64,000 nucleotides of DNA, taken from assembly GCA_012523775.1 (NCBI GenBank), contig JAAYTK010000066.1, positions 1 to 64,000 of the forward strand. The letters are read 5' to 3'. The translations under genes and the position numbers were made by a program. The notes under the pieces were generated by a model. That model saw only the letters and a list, made by a program, of their open reading frames with translations. It did no database searches and was not told the origin of the DNA. This document shows, piece by piece, positions 17,480-26,354 of the stretch (position 1 is its first letter; each line of letters opens with the position of its first letter). Origin of the DNA: Clostridiales bacterium (lineage in GTDB: Bacteria > Bacillota > Clostridia > Lachnospirales > Lachnospiraceae).

Positions 17480-18484
17480 ATGATATATCCGGCAGATCTT
17501 AATAATAATTACTATATAGGAGTTACCGCCACCTCTTCAGGCTTTGATAATGAAGCCGATTATAGAAGGCTTGACAGTGCGATTAATCATTTTAAAGACC
17601 TTGGCTATTCTGTTATAACGACCCCCAATGTGAGAACAAACATCAAGGGAAGAAGCTCTGACGGTAGAACAAGAGCGAAGGAATTAACAGAGCTTATCAT
17701 GGATTCCAAGGTTGGAATGATATTTGCTGCCAGCGGAGGAGATTTTCTGGTAGAAATGCTTCCTTATTTGGACTTTGGCAAAATAAGGGATAATCCCAAA
17801 TGGATACAGGGTTTTTCCGATACAACGGGATTGACTTTCACGATAACCACCAATCTCGATATTGCCACAATCTATTCGTACAATTTCAGCAGCTTTGGTA
17901 TGGAGAATTGGCACAGCTCTTTGTTTGATAATCTGCGTATTCTGGAAGGAAATGATTTTCTACAGAAGAGCTATGATTTGCATCAGGATGGTTATTATCC
18001 CAGAATAACCGGCCTGGAGGAATTCGTTCTCGAAAAGAAGGTGGAATGGAACACTCATGGTGAGGTTGATGTTCGCGGCCGTATGATAGGAGGGTGTCTG
18101 GATTGCCTACTCAATATTGTAGGAACCAGATATGATAAAACCGCAGAATTTGTAGAAAGATATTGTGAGGACGGAATTTTGTGGTTCCTGGAGAGCTATA
18201 GTCTTAATAGTGAGGCATTAATTCGTGGTTTATGGCAGCTTAAGGAGGCAGGCTGGTTTAGGAATGCTGTAGGATTTATATTCGGACGGCCTGCAATGTA
18301 TGAAATGATATACGATATATCCTATGAAGAGGCAGTGTATTCAGTATTAGGAGACTTAAGCCTTCCGATAATACTGAATGCTGATATTGGTCATAAACCA
18401 CCGCAATTTACAATCATTAACGGTGCAATGGCTCATGTTAAGAGCAAGGATAAAAAGGGAACAATCATATTTGAAAGAAGGTAG
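17480..18484 (+). CDS. S66 family peptidase homologue (LD-carboxypeptidase/MccF-like)
   Basis: A 334-residue protein of the S66 serine peptidase family, which trims the terminal D-Ala of muropeptides (LdcA) or cleaves microcin C7 (MccF). WIQGFSDTTGLTF and YNFSSFGMENWH place it near the MccF-like group. The catalytic Glu (ILWFLESY) and His (NADIGHKPPQF) are present. The nucleophile loop, normally GGxxS, reads GGDFL at 86-90, so the serine is missing by my alignment; S85 just before the glycines is the only local serine. It may be inactive or use another residue. Located 24 bp after dapF. Confidence 0.82.
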   Translation: MIYPADLNNNYYIGVTATSSGFDNEADYRRLDSAINHFKDLGYSVITTPNVRTNIKGRSSDGRTRAKELTELIMDSKVGMIFAASGGDFLVEMLPYLDFGKIRDNPKWIQGFSDTTGLTFTITTNLDIATIYSYNFSSFGMENWHSSLFDNLRILEGNDFLQKSYDLHQDGYYPRITGLEEFVLEKKVEWNTHGEVDVRGRMIGGCLDCLLNIVGTRYDKTAEFVERYCEDGILWFLESYSLNSEALIRGLWQLKEAGWFRNAVGFIFGRPAMYEMIYDISYEEAVYSVLGDLSLPIILNADIGHKPPQFTIINGAMAHVKSKDKKGTIIFERR

Positions 18485-18493
18485 TATTCGCAG

Positions 18494-20575
18494 ATGAAGA
18501 CTGAAAAGGATAAGAATATATTGTTTTCTATGCTTTTTTTTGTGGGGACGCTGTTATATCTTGAAATAGTGGTTCATTTATATATATATGAGGCCATAGA
18601 CAGTAAAATTATATATCCGATTATCTTTGCGATTCCTGTTGGGATAGTGTTTACTATACTCTCAGGATGCTTTGAACGTTTTGGCAATATTCTTATCATG
18701 TGGATTTTAACGGCTGTAACATGTCTTATTTTTGGTCTACAGCTGGTTTATTATAGAGTCTTCAAAGTATATTTTTCGTTTCAGACCCTTGGTATGGTAG
18801 AGGATGCCATATCGGAATTCGGAGAGGATGTGCAGAATGCGATTGAGTCCAATATAATTCCGATATTATTGGTACTATTACCTCTGGCTGTTCTGTATTT
18901 TCTTATTAAAGAGGTGTTAATCTGTGAAAAAAGAGACCTGAGAAAACAGGTCTATCTTCTAATCGGTGCCCTTAGCTTTCAATTACTTGCCCTGCTTTTA
19001 TTACCCATACACGGCAAATCGGATTATACCCCCTATGAACTTTACTATCATAGTAAGGTTCCGGAGCTTTCCGGACAACAGTTGGGTATCGTTACCTTAA
19101 CCAGATTCGATATATCCGGGGTACTCAGGGAGGAAGAGGAGCTGCAGTTAATCGATCTTGAGGCTATTTCATACGAGACTGTTCCGGAACCTAAGCCTAC
19201 CCAGCCCGTACTGAATCCTACCGTTACACTGGAGCCTACTAAGGAAGTCGAACCATTGTCTCCTACGGCGACAGCCATACCGACGGCAACCCCGACCCCT
19301 ATACCCATATTGCCAAATATCATGGATATAGACTTTGAGGAGTTGGCAAGGAATGAGGATAATCAGGCAATCCGTACGCTTCATAATTATTTTGCATCTG
19401 TAAAGCCCACAAATAAGAATGAGTATACGGGCATGTTCGAGGGCTATAATCTTATATTGATAACCGCAGAGGGCTTCTCACCCTATGCTGTTCATAAGGA
19501 AGTAACACCCACTCTATATAAATTGGTAAATGAGGGCTTTGTGTTTAATAATTTCTATACTGCCCTATGGCAGACAAGTACCAGTGACGGTGAATTTGTT
19601 GCATTAACGGGGTTGATTCCTGTAGGAACCAGAAGCATGTATAAGGTCCGTAATAATTTGCTTCCCTTTTCCTTAGGGCATCAATTCAATCTTCTTGGTA
19701 TTGAGAGTAAGGCATATCATAATCACACATACACGTATTATGACCGAGATGAAACCCACCCGAATTTAGGGTATTTATTCAAGGCGAAGGGAAACGGTCT
19801 TATACTGGATTCCGATGTATGGCCGGAATCTGATTTGGAAATGATACAGCATACTGTAGATGAATTTATCCATGAGGACCAATTTCACATATATTATTTA
19901 ACAGTAAGCGGGCATATGAATTATACCTTTATAGGTAACAGTATGGCATTTAAGAATAAGGATTTAGTAAAGGATTTACCATATTCCTCTGACGCAAGGG
20001 CATATATTGCATGTCAGATTGAGCTTGACAGAGCTTTGGAGGAATTAATACGTAGATTAATAGAAGCCGGTATAGCAGAAAAGACAGTGATAGCACTGAG
20101 TTCAGATCATTATCCCTATGGCTGGGAAAAGGAGAGGCTTGATGAGCTGGCCGGTCATGAGGTGGATCCTAACTTCGAAGTCTATCGTAACCACTTCATC
20201 TTATGGAACCCGGGTATGGAAAATAATATTATAATAGACAAACCTGCGTCAAGTATGGACATTTTACCGACTCTATGCAATCTTTTCGGGTTGACATATG
20301 ATTCCAGACTCTTGATGGGAAGAGACATTCTGTCCGACAGTGAGCCTCTGGTAATCTTAAGTAATCGAAGCTTTATTACCGATAAGGCTATGTATAATTC
20401 AGTGACTAACGAAGTAATCAATTTAACCGATGAAGAGCTTCCTAGGGATTATGTGAAAAACATGAATGCCGTTATAAAGAATAAATTTACTGTATCGAAG
20501 AGTATAATACAGACGGATTATTATCGATATGTATTTCCAAATTATCCGGAAGAATTTATTAAAGCGGATGACTAA
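18494..20575 (+). CDS. LTA-synthase-like membrane sulfatase-fold enzyme
   Basis: A 693-residue protein: about five membrane helices in the first ~185 residues, a Pro/Thr-rich linker (~230-275, PTATPTP-like), then an extracellular sulfatase/phosphoglycerol-transferase domain (~305-640). NLILITAEGFSPYAV carries the first metal site, TSTSDGEFVALTGL the catalytic threonine region, TVSGHMNYTF and LSSDHYPYGW the remaining metal ligands. LtaS-type enzymes move glycerophosphate from phosphatidylglycerol to a glycolipid or glycan. Target polymer unknown. Only 9 bp separate it from the S66 gene, so they share a transcript. Weak GAAAGAAGG ribosome site. Confidence 0.88.
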   Translation: MKTEKDKNILFSMLFFVGTLLYLEIVVHLYIYEAIDSKIIYPIIFAIPVGIVFTILSGCFERFGNILIMWILTAVTCLIFGLQLVYYRVFKVYFSFQTLGMVEDAISEFGEDVQNAIESNIIPILLVLLPLAVLYFLIKEVLICEKRDLRKQVYLLIGALSFQLLALLLLPIHGKSDYTPYELYYHSKVPELSGQQLGIVTLTRFDISGVLREEEELQLIDLEAISYETVPEPKPTQPVLNPTVTLEPTKEVEPLSPTATAIPTATPTPIPILPNIMDIDFEELARNEDNQAIRTLHNYFASVKPTNKNEYTGMFEGYNLILITAEGFSPYAVHKEVTPTLYKLVNEGFVFNNFYTALWQTSTSDGEFVALTGLIPVGTRSMYKVRNNLLPFSLGHQFNLLGIESKAYHNHTYTYYDRDETHPNLGYLFKAKGNGLILDSDVWPESDLEMIQHTVDEFIHEDQFHIYYLTVSGHMNYTFIGNSMAFKNKDLVKDLPYSSDARAYIACQIELDRALEELIRRLIEAGIAEKTVIALSSDHYPYGWEKERLDELAGHEVDPNFEVYRNHFILWNPGMENNIIIDKPASSMDILPTLCNLFGLTYDSRLLMGRDILSDSEPLVILSNRSFITDKAMYNSVTNEVINLTDEELPRDYVKNMNAVIKNKFTVSKSIIQTDYYRYVFPNYPEEFIKADD

Positions 20576-20665
20576 GTTGTTACTGTTTTGGTCTTTAGTA
20601 TGAATAAATAAGCTAACATGTCGAGAATAATTAATATAGTATAAGAATCAAAGAGGTATAAGATT

Positions 20666-20953
20666 ATGAAAATAGATAAAGAGAAATTCTTCCGGTTGGC
20701 TGATTTAGTCAAGTTAAAGCTAACAAAGGAGGAAGAGTCAAGGCTAATTAAGGATCTTAACAAACTGGTAGAGTTTATAGATACAATGGATGAGCAGTAT
20801 ACAGACGATACTGAGCCTATGGCTTATATTCACACCCTAAAGAACGTCTGTCGCGAGGATAATGTGGTGGAAAGCAGGACGGGACAGGAACTACTTGCAG
20901 ATGTGACGGACAGTAAGGACGGCTGCTTTGTGGTTCCACGGATAATGGAATAA
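20666..20953 (+). CDS. gatC: Glutamyl-tRNA(Gln)/Asp-tRNA(Asn) amidotransferase subunit C
   Basis: A 95-residue GatC, the clamp subunit that holds GatA and GatB together in the tRNA-dependent amidotransferase. LADLVKLKLTKEEESRLIKDLNKLVEFID is the family core and residues DTEPMAYIHTLKNVCREDNVV match the conserved linker (both seen in part: EPMAYIH). First gene of gatCAB. A GAGG ribosome site lies before the ATG. Confidence 0.94.
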   Translation: MKIDKEKFFRLADLVKLKLTKEEESRLIKDLNKLVEFIDTMDEQYTDDTEPMAYIHTLKNVCREDNVVESRTGQELLADVTDSKDGCFVVPRIME

Positions 20954-20987
20954 TCTATATTAAATTGCTTTCGCTATGGAGGGTACA

Positions 20988-22469
20988 ATGAAGGAAATAA
21001 CATCGATGTCAGCAATAGCTATATCAGAAAAAATCAGAAATCGGGAGTTGTCGGTAGAGGAGGTAGTGAAGGCTCAGCTGGAGACAATAAAAAAGCGTGA
21101 GCCTTTATATAATTGTTATATTACCATAATGGAGAAAGAGGCATTTGAGCAGGCGAAATCGGTACAGCGAAAAATTGATTCCGGTGAATTTACGGATTCT
21201 CCTCTTGCCGGTGTACCTGTTGCAATAAAGGATAATATATGCACCGGGGGAGTGAGAACCACCTGTGCATCAAAGATGCTTGAGAATTTTATTCCAAATT
21301 ATGATGCTACGGTTATAGATAGATTAAGAGATGCAGGAGCTATTCTAATCGGCAAGGTCAATTTGGATGAATTTGCGATGGGAGGTACCACAAAAACCTC
21401 TTATTTTGGAATAACAAGAAATCCATGGAATCCCGAACATACTCCCGGAGGCTCCAGCGGAGGCTCATCGGCTGCCGTTGCGTCCGAGGAGGCTTTTTTA
21501 TCACTGGGTTCAGACACAGGAGGCTCTATCAGGCAACCAGCAGCATATTGCGGAATAGTAGGAATGAAACCAACCTATGGTACAGTGTCCAGATATGGGC
21601 TTATACCTTTAGCGTCCTCCCTTGATCAGATAGGACCCTTGACCAGGAATGTCTCTGACTGTGCGGCTGCTTTAGAGGTGATATCAGGATATGATCCTAA
21701 AGACTCAACATCATTTAATATTAATAAGTATTCATATCGAAATTCTCTGAAAAGCGACGTTAAGGGTATGAAGATTGGGGTGCCGAAGATATATTTAGAA
21801 GAGAGTCTAAATGACGATATCAGAAGCTGCTTTATGAAGGCCTTAAAAACCTTTGAGGACATGGGCGCCATTATAGAAATATTTGATATGGATGAGATAC
21901 GCTGTAGTGTACAGGCATATTATGTTATAGCCTGTGCCGAGGCCAGCTCCAATTTATCAAGATATGATGGCATATTATACGGATTCATGGCAGAAGGCTA
22001 TGAAGGGCTCGATGAGCTGTATAAGAAGTCAAGAGGTGAAGGGTTCGGATACGAGGTAAAGCGTAGAATAATTCTGGGAGCCCATATGCTAATTTCAGAC
22101 AATTATGAAACATATTATAATAAGGCAAGGAAAATAAGGAATATTATAAGCAGGGCTTACGCCAAGGCCTTTGAGAAGTATGATGTTTTATTAAGTCCTG
22201 AATCCTTAAATACAGCTCCCCGTTTGGATGATGATAATTCTCAGAAAAAGAAAGAGTTTCGTTCGGAGATACTTAATGCCTCTGTGAATTTAGCAGGTAT
22301 TCCTGCGATGAGCATACCATGCGGTACGGACAAAAAGGGACTGCCAATAGGTCTACAGCTTATAGGCAATAAATTCGATGAAGCATCCATATTACGTGCT
22401 GCATACTCATTTGAGCAGACAAAGCCGTATATGCGACCTTCTGCCATAGAGGATAATTTAGAGAGGTAG
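20988..22469 (+). CDS. gatA: Asp/Glu-tRNA amidotransferase subunit A
   Basis: A 493-residue amidase that frees ammonia from glutamine for transamidation of mischarged tRNA. The amidase signature GGSSGGSSAAVASEEA...GSDTGGSIRQPA (~154-185) supplies the Ser-cisSer-Lys triad; the lysine is in VAIKDNI near residue 79. ATG 20988 follows GGAGGG with proper spacing, so the start four codons upstream is not used. The order gatC-gatA-gatB with small gaps shows an operon. Confidence 0.97.
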   Translation: MKEITSMSAIAISEKIRNRELSVEEVVKAQLETIKKREPLYNCYITIMEKEAFEQAKSVQRKIDSGEFTDSPLAGVPVAIKDNICTGGVRTTCASKMLENFIPNYDATVIDRLRDAGAILIGKVNLDEFAMGGTTKTSYFGITRNPWNPEHTPGGSSGGSSAAVASEEAFLSLGSDTGGSIRQPAAYCGIVGMKPTYGTVSRYGLIPLASSLDQIGPLTRNVSDCAAALEVISGYDPKDSTSFNINKYSYRNSLKSDVKGMKIGVPKIYLEESLNDDIRSCFMKALKTFEDMGAIIEIFDMDEIRCSVQAYYVIACAEASSNLSRYDGILYGFMAEGYEGLDELYKKSRGEGFGYEVKRRIILGAHMLISDNYETYYNKARKIRNIISRAYAKAFEKYDVLLSPESLNTAPRLDDDNSQKKKEFRSEILNASVNLAGIPAMSIPCGTDKKGLPIGLQLIGNKFDEASILRAAYSFEQTKPYMRPSAIEDNLER

Positions 22470-22474
22470 TTGAT

Positions 22475-23905
22475 ATGAATTCATATGAGACAATAATAGG
22501 TTTGGAGGTGCATGTAGAATTATCTACTGCATCAAAGGTCTTCTGTGGCTGTTCCACAAGATTTGGCGAAAAACCGAATACAAACTGCTGCCCGGTATGT
22601 ATGGGTATACCGGGTGCTCTTCCCGTGCTAAACAAAAAAGTAGTGGAGTATGCCGTATCAACAGGCCTTGCTCTAAATTGCACCATAACGAAGGAGTGTA
22701 TGTTTGACAGAAAAAATTATTTCTATCCTGACCTTCCCAAGGCATATCAGATTTCACAGCGATATTCACCTATTGCCAGAAACGGGAGTATAGTCATTAA
22801 CACCAATAAAGGAGAGAAAGCTATAGGTATTAATGAGATACATATTGAGGAAGATGCCGGAAAGCTAATACATGACGCAGATAATAATATAACTTTGGTG
22901 GATTATAACCGCTCAGGGGTTCCCCTCATTGAGATTGTAAGCGAACCGGATATGAGATCATCCGAAGAGGTATTGGCGTATTTGGACAAGCTAAGGATGA
23001 TTATCAGGTATCTGGGTGTTTCTGACTGCAAGATGCAGGAGGGTTCCATGCGGGTGGATATCAATCTCTCGGTCAGGAAAGCCGGAGCAAAGGTCCTAGG
23101 TACCAGAACTGAGATTAAAAATCTAAATTCCTTAAGAGCAATTGCCAGAGCAATTGAAGGAGAAAGCAAAAGACAAATTGATATTTTGGAGTCAGGAGGT
23201 AGTATTATTCAGGAAACCAGAAGATGGGATGATAGTGCCAATGAAAGCCAACGGCTGAGGTCAAAGGAGGAGGCACAGGATTATCGATATTTCCCTGAAC
23301 CTGATCTTGCCCCTCTGGCAGTCTCAGACGAAATGATAGATAGACTTCGGTTATTGCTTCCGGAATTTCGTGAGGAGAGGATTGAGCGATATCAGAAGGA
23401 ATATGGTTTGTCTTATTATGATGCCACGGTTCTTACTTCATCAAAAAAAATAGCAGACATTTTCGAGGAAGCGACAAGGCTATGTAATATGCCTAAGGAG
23501 GTATCGAATTGGCTGATGGTTGAAGGGATGCGTATTCTAAAGGAAAAGGAGATAGACCCATGGGATATGTGTTTAACTCCAAATAGGCTGTCAGATTTGA
23601 TACTTATGATAGAGCAGGGTAAGATTAACCGTACCCAGGCAAAGGAGGTATTTGAAAAAGCGTTTCTGGAGGATATTGATCCCAAGGCATATATTGAGAA
23701 GCATGGTCTGGGCATGATATCTGACTTAGATACAATTATCATGACAGCTAGAAGAGTAATCGATGAAAATCCACAATCCGTTTCGGACTTTAAGAGAGGT
23801 AAGACCAAAGCATTCGGTTATCTGGTAGGACAGACCATGAAGGCAATGCAGGGGAGAGCCGATCCAAAAGCGGTAAATGAAGTTCTTCAGAATCTGCTAA
23901 AGTAG
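22475..23905 (+). CDS. gatB: Asp/Glu-tRNA amidotransferase subunit B
   Basis: A full-length 476-residue GatB, the kinase and tRNA-binding subunit that activates the mischarged Glu or Asp. Signatures: IGLEVHVELST at the start, FCGCSTRFGEKPNTNCCPVC (zinc-binding cysteines, ~27-46), the HIEEDAGKL motif, and the C-terminal YqeY-like helical tail (FGYLVGQTMKAMQGRADP). It begins 5 bp after gatA. Last gene of the operon. Confidence 0.97.
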   Translation: MNSYETIIGLEVHVELSTASKVFCGCSTRFGEKPNTNCCPVCMGIPGALPVLNKKVVEYAVSTGLALNCTITKECMFDRKNYFYPDLPKAYQISQRYSPIARNGSIVINTNKGEKAIGINEIHIEEDAGKLIHDADNNITLVDYNRSGVPLIEIVSEPDMRSSEEVLAYLDKLRMIIRYLGVSDCKMQEGSMRVDINLSVRKAGAKVLGTRTEIKNLNSLRAIARAIEGESKRQIDILESGGSIIQETRRWDDSANESQRLRSKEEAQDYRYFPEPDLAPLAVSDEMIDRLRLLLPEFREERIERYQKEYGLSYYDATVLTSSKKIADIFEEATRLCNMPKEVSNWLMVEGMRILKEKEIDPWDMCLTPNRLSDLILMIEQGKINRTQAKEVFEKAFLEDIDPKAYIEKHGLGMISDLDTIIMTARRVIDENPQSVSDFKRGKTKAFGYLVGQTMKAMQGRADPKAVNEVLQNLLK

Positions 23906-23981
23906 TTGTTTGTTATTTTGTTTTTATGTAATATAATAAGTAAGGGAATATTAACAAATGAGCATGAACGGAGGTCATAAC

Positions 23982-24338
23982 ATGGAGGAGAAGAGAAGGG
24001 CAAAAAGGATGCCAATAAGGCTGGTCTTGGAAATCAGCGATTTATATAAACAGGATAATGTGCATCTGGATGTAAATACACCTATAGAGGTTTTGAACAT
24101 ATCGAAGACAGGAATAGGATTTACCTCTGCAAATAAACTCCCCGTCGGTTACTACTTTAATGCCAGTATAAATCTTGGGGACAAGGAGACGTTGCATAGT
24201 GTTGTTAAAATCATCAGAAGCCAGCCTATTGATGATAAGCTCACAATGTATGGATGTGAATTTGTCGGAATGGCTGAAGTACTATCCTATGTTTTTGATG
24301 CATATGATTACAGATTAGAGGAGGAAACGCAAATATAG
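23982..24338 (+). CDS. Small stand-alone PilZ-domain protein
   Basis: A 118-residue protein made of one PilZ domain. The c-di-GMP motifs are RRAKR near the N-terminus (RxxxR) and NISKTGIGF (N-x-S-x-x-G). ATG 23982 is favoured over an ATG eight codons upstream because GGAGG lies just ahead of it. It sits after gatB but with a 76-bp gap, and converges on the FliK-like gene with only 2 bp between stops. It could act as a c-di-GMP adaptor; partner unknown. Confidence 0.87.
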   Translation: MEEKRRAKRMPIRLVLEISDLYKQDNVHLDVNTPIEVLNISKTGIGFTSANKLPVGYYFNASINLGDKETLHSVVKIIRSQPIDDKLTMYGCEFVGMAEVLSYVFDAYDYRLEEETQI

Positions 24339-24340
24339 CT

Positions 24341-26074
24341 CTATGCCCTTATGTCAAAGGAATACCGATGCGTGGTGATATTGGGAGTATTCTGTTGTAA
24401 TATATCGGCAATAAAATCCGGTTTACTGTCGGATATCTTGGTCTTTGCCTGTAGCTGATAACCCTTTTCATGTAGGGAATCAACAAGCTCATGCAAATGC
24501 TGTGCAATAATATACTCGGATGATTTCTCCAGATAGAAAACCGCATTAACCTGATGATTCTTCATATACATATGAATATCCATAGGGCCCAGATTAGCCA
24601 TATCCAAATGTAGCAGGACATTAAGAGTCTCCGAATCCTGATGCTTATGGTTTTTCCGTGTAAAAACATATAAATCTCCATGGGCATCCTGCTCGGCCAG
24701 CCTCATGGGTAATTGAAGATATATAAACAATTCATTAAGATCTCTCATAAACTGTAGGTTGTCCTGCAGTTTATTTATTGTTGCTCTGACATCCTGTGTA
24801 TCCAGAAGCTTTATATCATCAGAAAGCCTTTTTAGATGCTCGGTATCCTTGTCAAGACGCTTAAAGAATTCTCTTACCTTATTTTTCTTTGTGAGTTCAT
24901 CAGGTTCTAAGGTCCATCTTTTATGAAAAGCATCAGTAATTACCTCCCTACCAACATTTGATTTTAGGAGGCTTATTAACTTATTAAAGTCATACTCTGC
25001 CAAATCTTCAGAGATGCTTATAAAAGCTTCAAAAATACTGAATGGCAGCATATTAATTTCTGTATTTTGCAGTTTTGAATCATTAATATATATATCATGG
25101 ATTAGTGTTAAAAGCTCTTTTATGGTTATAGAGCTATCTGTAAGCTGCCAATCCCGAAGTATTTTAATCTCTTCATCTGATAGAACAGGTAGAATGTCTT
25201 TTAATACCATATCGGGAGTTATCGGTCTTTGGGTGTCCTCATCCTGAGTCAGCAGAGTCATAAGCTCCTTATAGGTATGTAGCAACTCATTATCAAAATC
25301 ATTGATTCTCTCAATATCAGTATTTTGGAATTCCATCTTAGTTATTAATTCCTGATTGACATTGATAGTATCAGGGTCTATATTTGTATCAGATATCGTC
25401 GAATCCTGTACATGGCTTATTAGGGCATCACCTATGTTATCTGTCAGTTGCTTAAGCTGTGACAGTACCTGATGCATACCCTTTTGATAGGCCTCAAATT
25501 GAGCTATATTACTTATGTTAATCGGTAATTTATTCTTATACATCAAAACCAGAGTCGTGAGATTGACATCGGGATAGGTTGATGTCAGCTTAATTAAGTT
25601 AAGGATTGTATTCTTATCAACAGGCATTTGATAATTCAGCAATTCCTGTACAATACTTAAATTTCTATCTGATGGAGTAAGTCCAGAGGCATACAAAGCC
25701 TTGTAAAGAATATCATTAAGCTGGGTATTGCCGGAAGATATGTACTTTAAGGTAATCAGTCCGTCAATCTCATCGGATACGATAAATTCCGCAATCTGAC
25801 CTATGGATAAAGATACCTCTCCCGACAGTCTGGCGGTAATTACCTGATTGCTTGGCTCCAATCTAATCTTGACCTCTTGAAACCGCAGATCAATTATTTC
25901 ACCCCTGATAACAGTATGGTCTCCCTTACTAAGATGTAGATCTCTTTGATCCTGACCATATGGCTTAATTTGCTGACTCTTTACCTGAGATGCTTCGTAT
26001 TCTGAGGCGGCTTTTTTTTGTATGGTATTTTGATGTGTTTTATTTGAAGAGTGTGGATATTTATTTATTTCCAT
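24341..26074 (-). CDS. FliK-like protein (flagellar hook-length control C-terminal domain)
   Basis: A 577-residue, mostly hydrophilic protein with a low-complexity N-terminus, a beta-rich segment (~50-115, IRGEIIDLRFQEVKIRL and SLSIGQIAEFIV), a long helical middle and a C-terminal domain (~455-540) resembling the FliK C-terminal domain: LNVLLHLDMANLGPMDIHMY followed by LHELVDSLHEKGYQL. FliK is exported by the flagellar apparatus and sets hook length. No other flagellar gene is nearby, so this could be an orphan FliK or a relative with another role. A PilZ gene converges on it. Assignment is tentative. Confidence 0.55.
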   Translation of the reverse strand: MEINKYPHSSNKTHQNTIQKKAASEYEASQVKSQQIKPYGQDQRDLHLSKGDHTVIRGEIIDLRFQEVKIRLEPSNQVITARLSGEVSLSIGQIAEFIVSDEIDGLITLKYISSGNTQLNDILYKALYASGLTPSDRNLSIVQELLNYQMPVDKNTILNLIKLTSTYPDVNLTTLVLMYKNKLPINISNIAQFEAYQKGMHQVLSQLKQLTDNIGDALISHVQDSTISDTNIDPDTINVNQELITKMEFQNTDIERINDFDNELLHTYKELMTLLTQDEDTQRPITPDMVLKDILPVLSDEEIKILRDWQLTDSSITIKELLTLIHDIYINDSKLQNTEINMLPFSIFEAFISISEDLAEYDFNKLISLLKSNVGREVITDAFHKRWTLEPDELTKKNKVREFFKRLDKDTEHLKRLSDDIKLLDTQDVRATINKLQDNLQFMRDLNELFIYLQLPMRLAEQDAHGDLYVFTRKNHKHQDSETLNVLLHLDMANLGPMDIHMYMKNHQVNAVFYLEKSSEYIIAQHLHELVDSLHEKGYQLQAKTKISDSKPDFIADILQQNTPNITTHRYSFDIRA

Positions 26075-26247
26075 ATATATTTCATCCCTTAAGTGATATA
26101 ATCTAAAATAATTCTATTATCTATATCGGCGGGAATCCGGCTTTTAGTTATGGTTAAAGTAATGAAATGTGATTTAAATCATTGTTTATAGGTATAGAAA
26201 CATCTAATATATTGACGATGATAAACGATATTATGTATTTGTCTAAA

Positions 26248-26262
26248 TGATAACTATTATCA
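26248..26262. promoter_or_regulatory. Inverted repeat TGATAA-CTA-TTATCA upstream of the pflB -35
   Basis: A perfect 6-bp inverted repeat with a 3-bp centre ends 8 bp before the pflB -35 hexamer. The location suits an activator site. The half-site TGATA recalls FNR-type TTGAT but the spacing is wrong for FNR, so the binding protein is not identified. Confidence 0.35.
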
Positions 26263-26269
26263 ATTACTA

Positions 26270-26298
26270 TTGACAGGGCATAATATATTATTTAAAAT
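26270..26298 (+). promoter_or_regulatory. pflB promoter (TTGACA-17-TAAAAT)
   Basis: TTGACA at 26270-26275 and TAAAAT at 26293-26298 are separated by exactly 17 bp, 57 bp ahead of the pflB start. The palindrome ATTGTAAACAAT (26302-26313) overlaps the likely transcription start, a position suited to repression. Confidence 0.75.
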
Positions 26299-26301
26299 TA
26301 T

Positions 26302-26313
26302 ATTGTAAACAAT
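26302..26313. promoter_or_regulatory. Palindrome ATTGTAAACAAT at the pflB transcription start
   Basis: Arms ATTGT and ACAAT flank a 2-bp centre (extended by one further T/A pair). An identical 12-mer lies upstream of sodA at 3264-3275. Another copy at 55003-55014 is inside a coding region and shows that chance matches occur. Confidence 0.35.
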
Positions 26314-26354
26314 ATTATTGGGAGACGTTAGTATCCCATAAGGAGGAATGTTTA

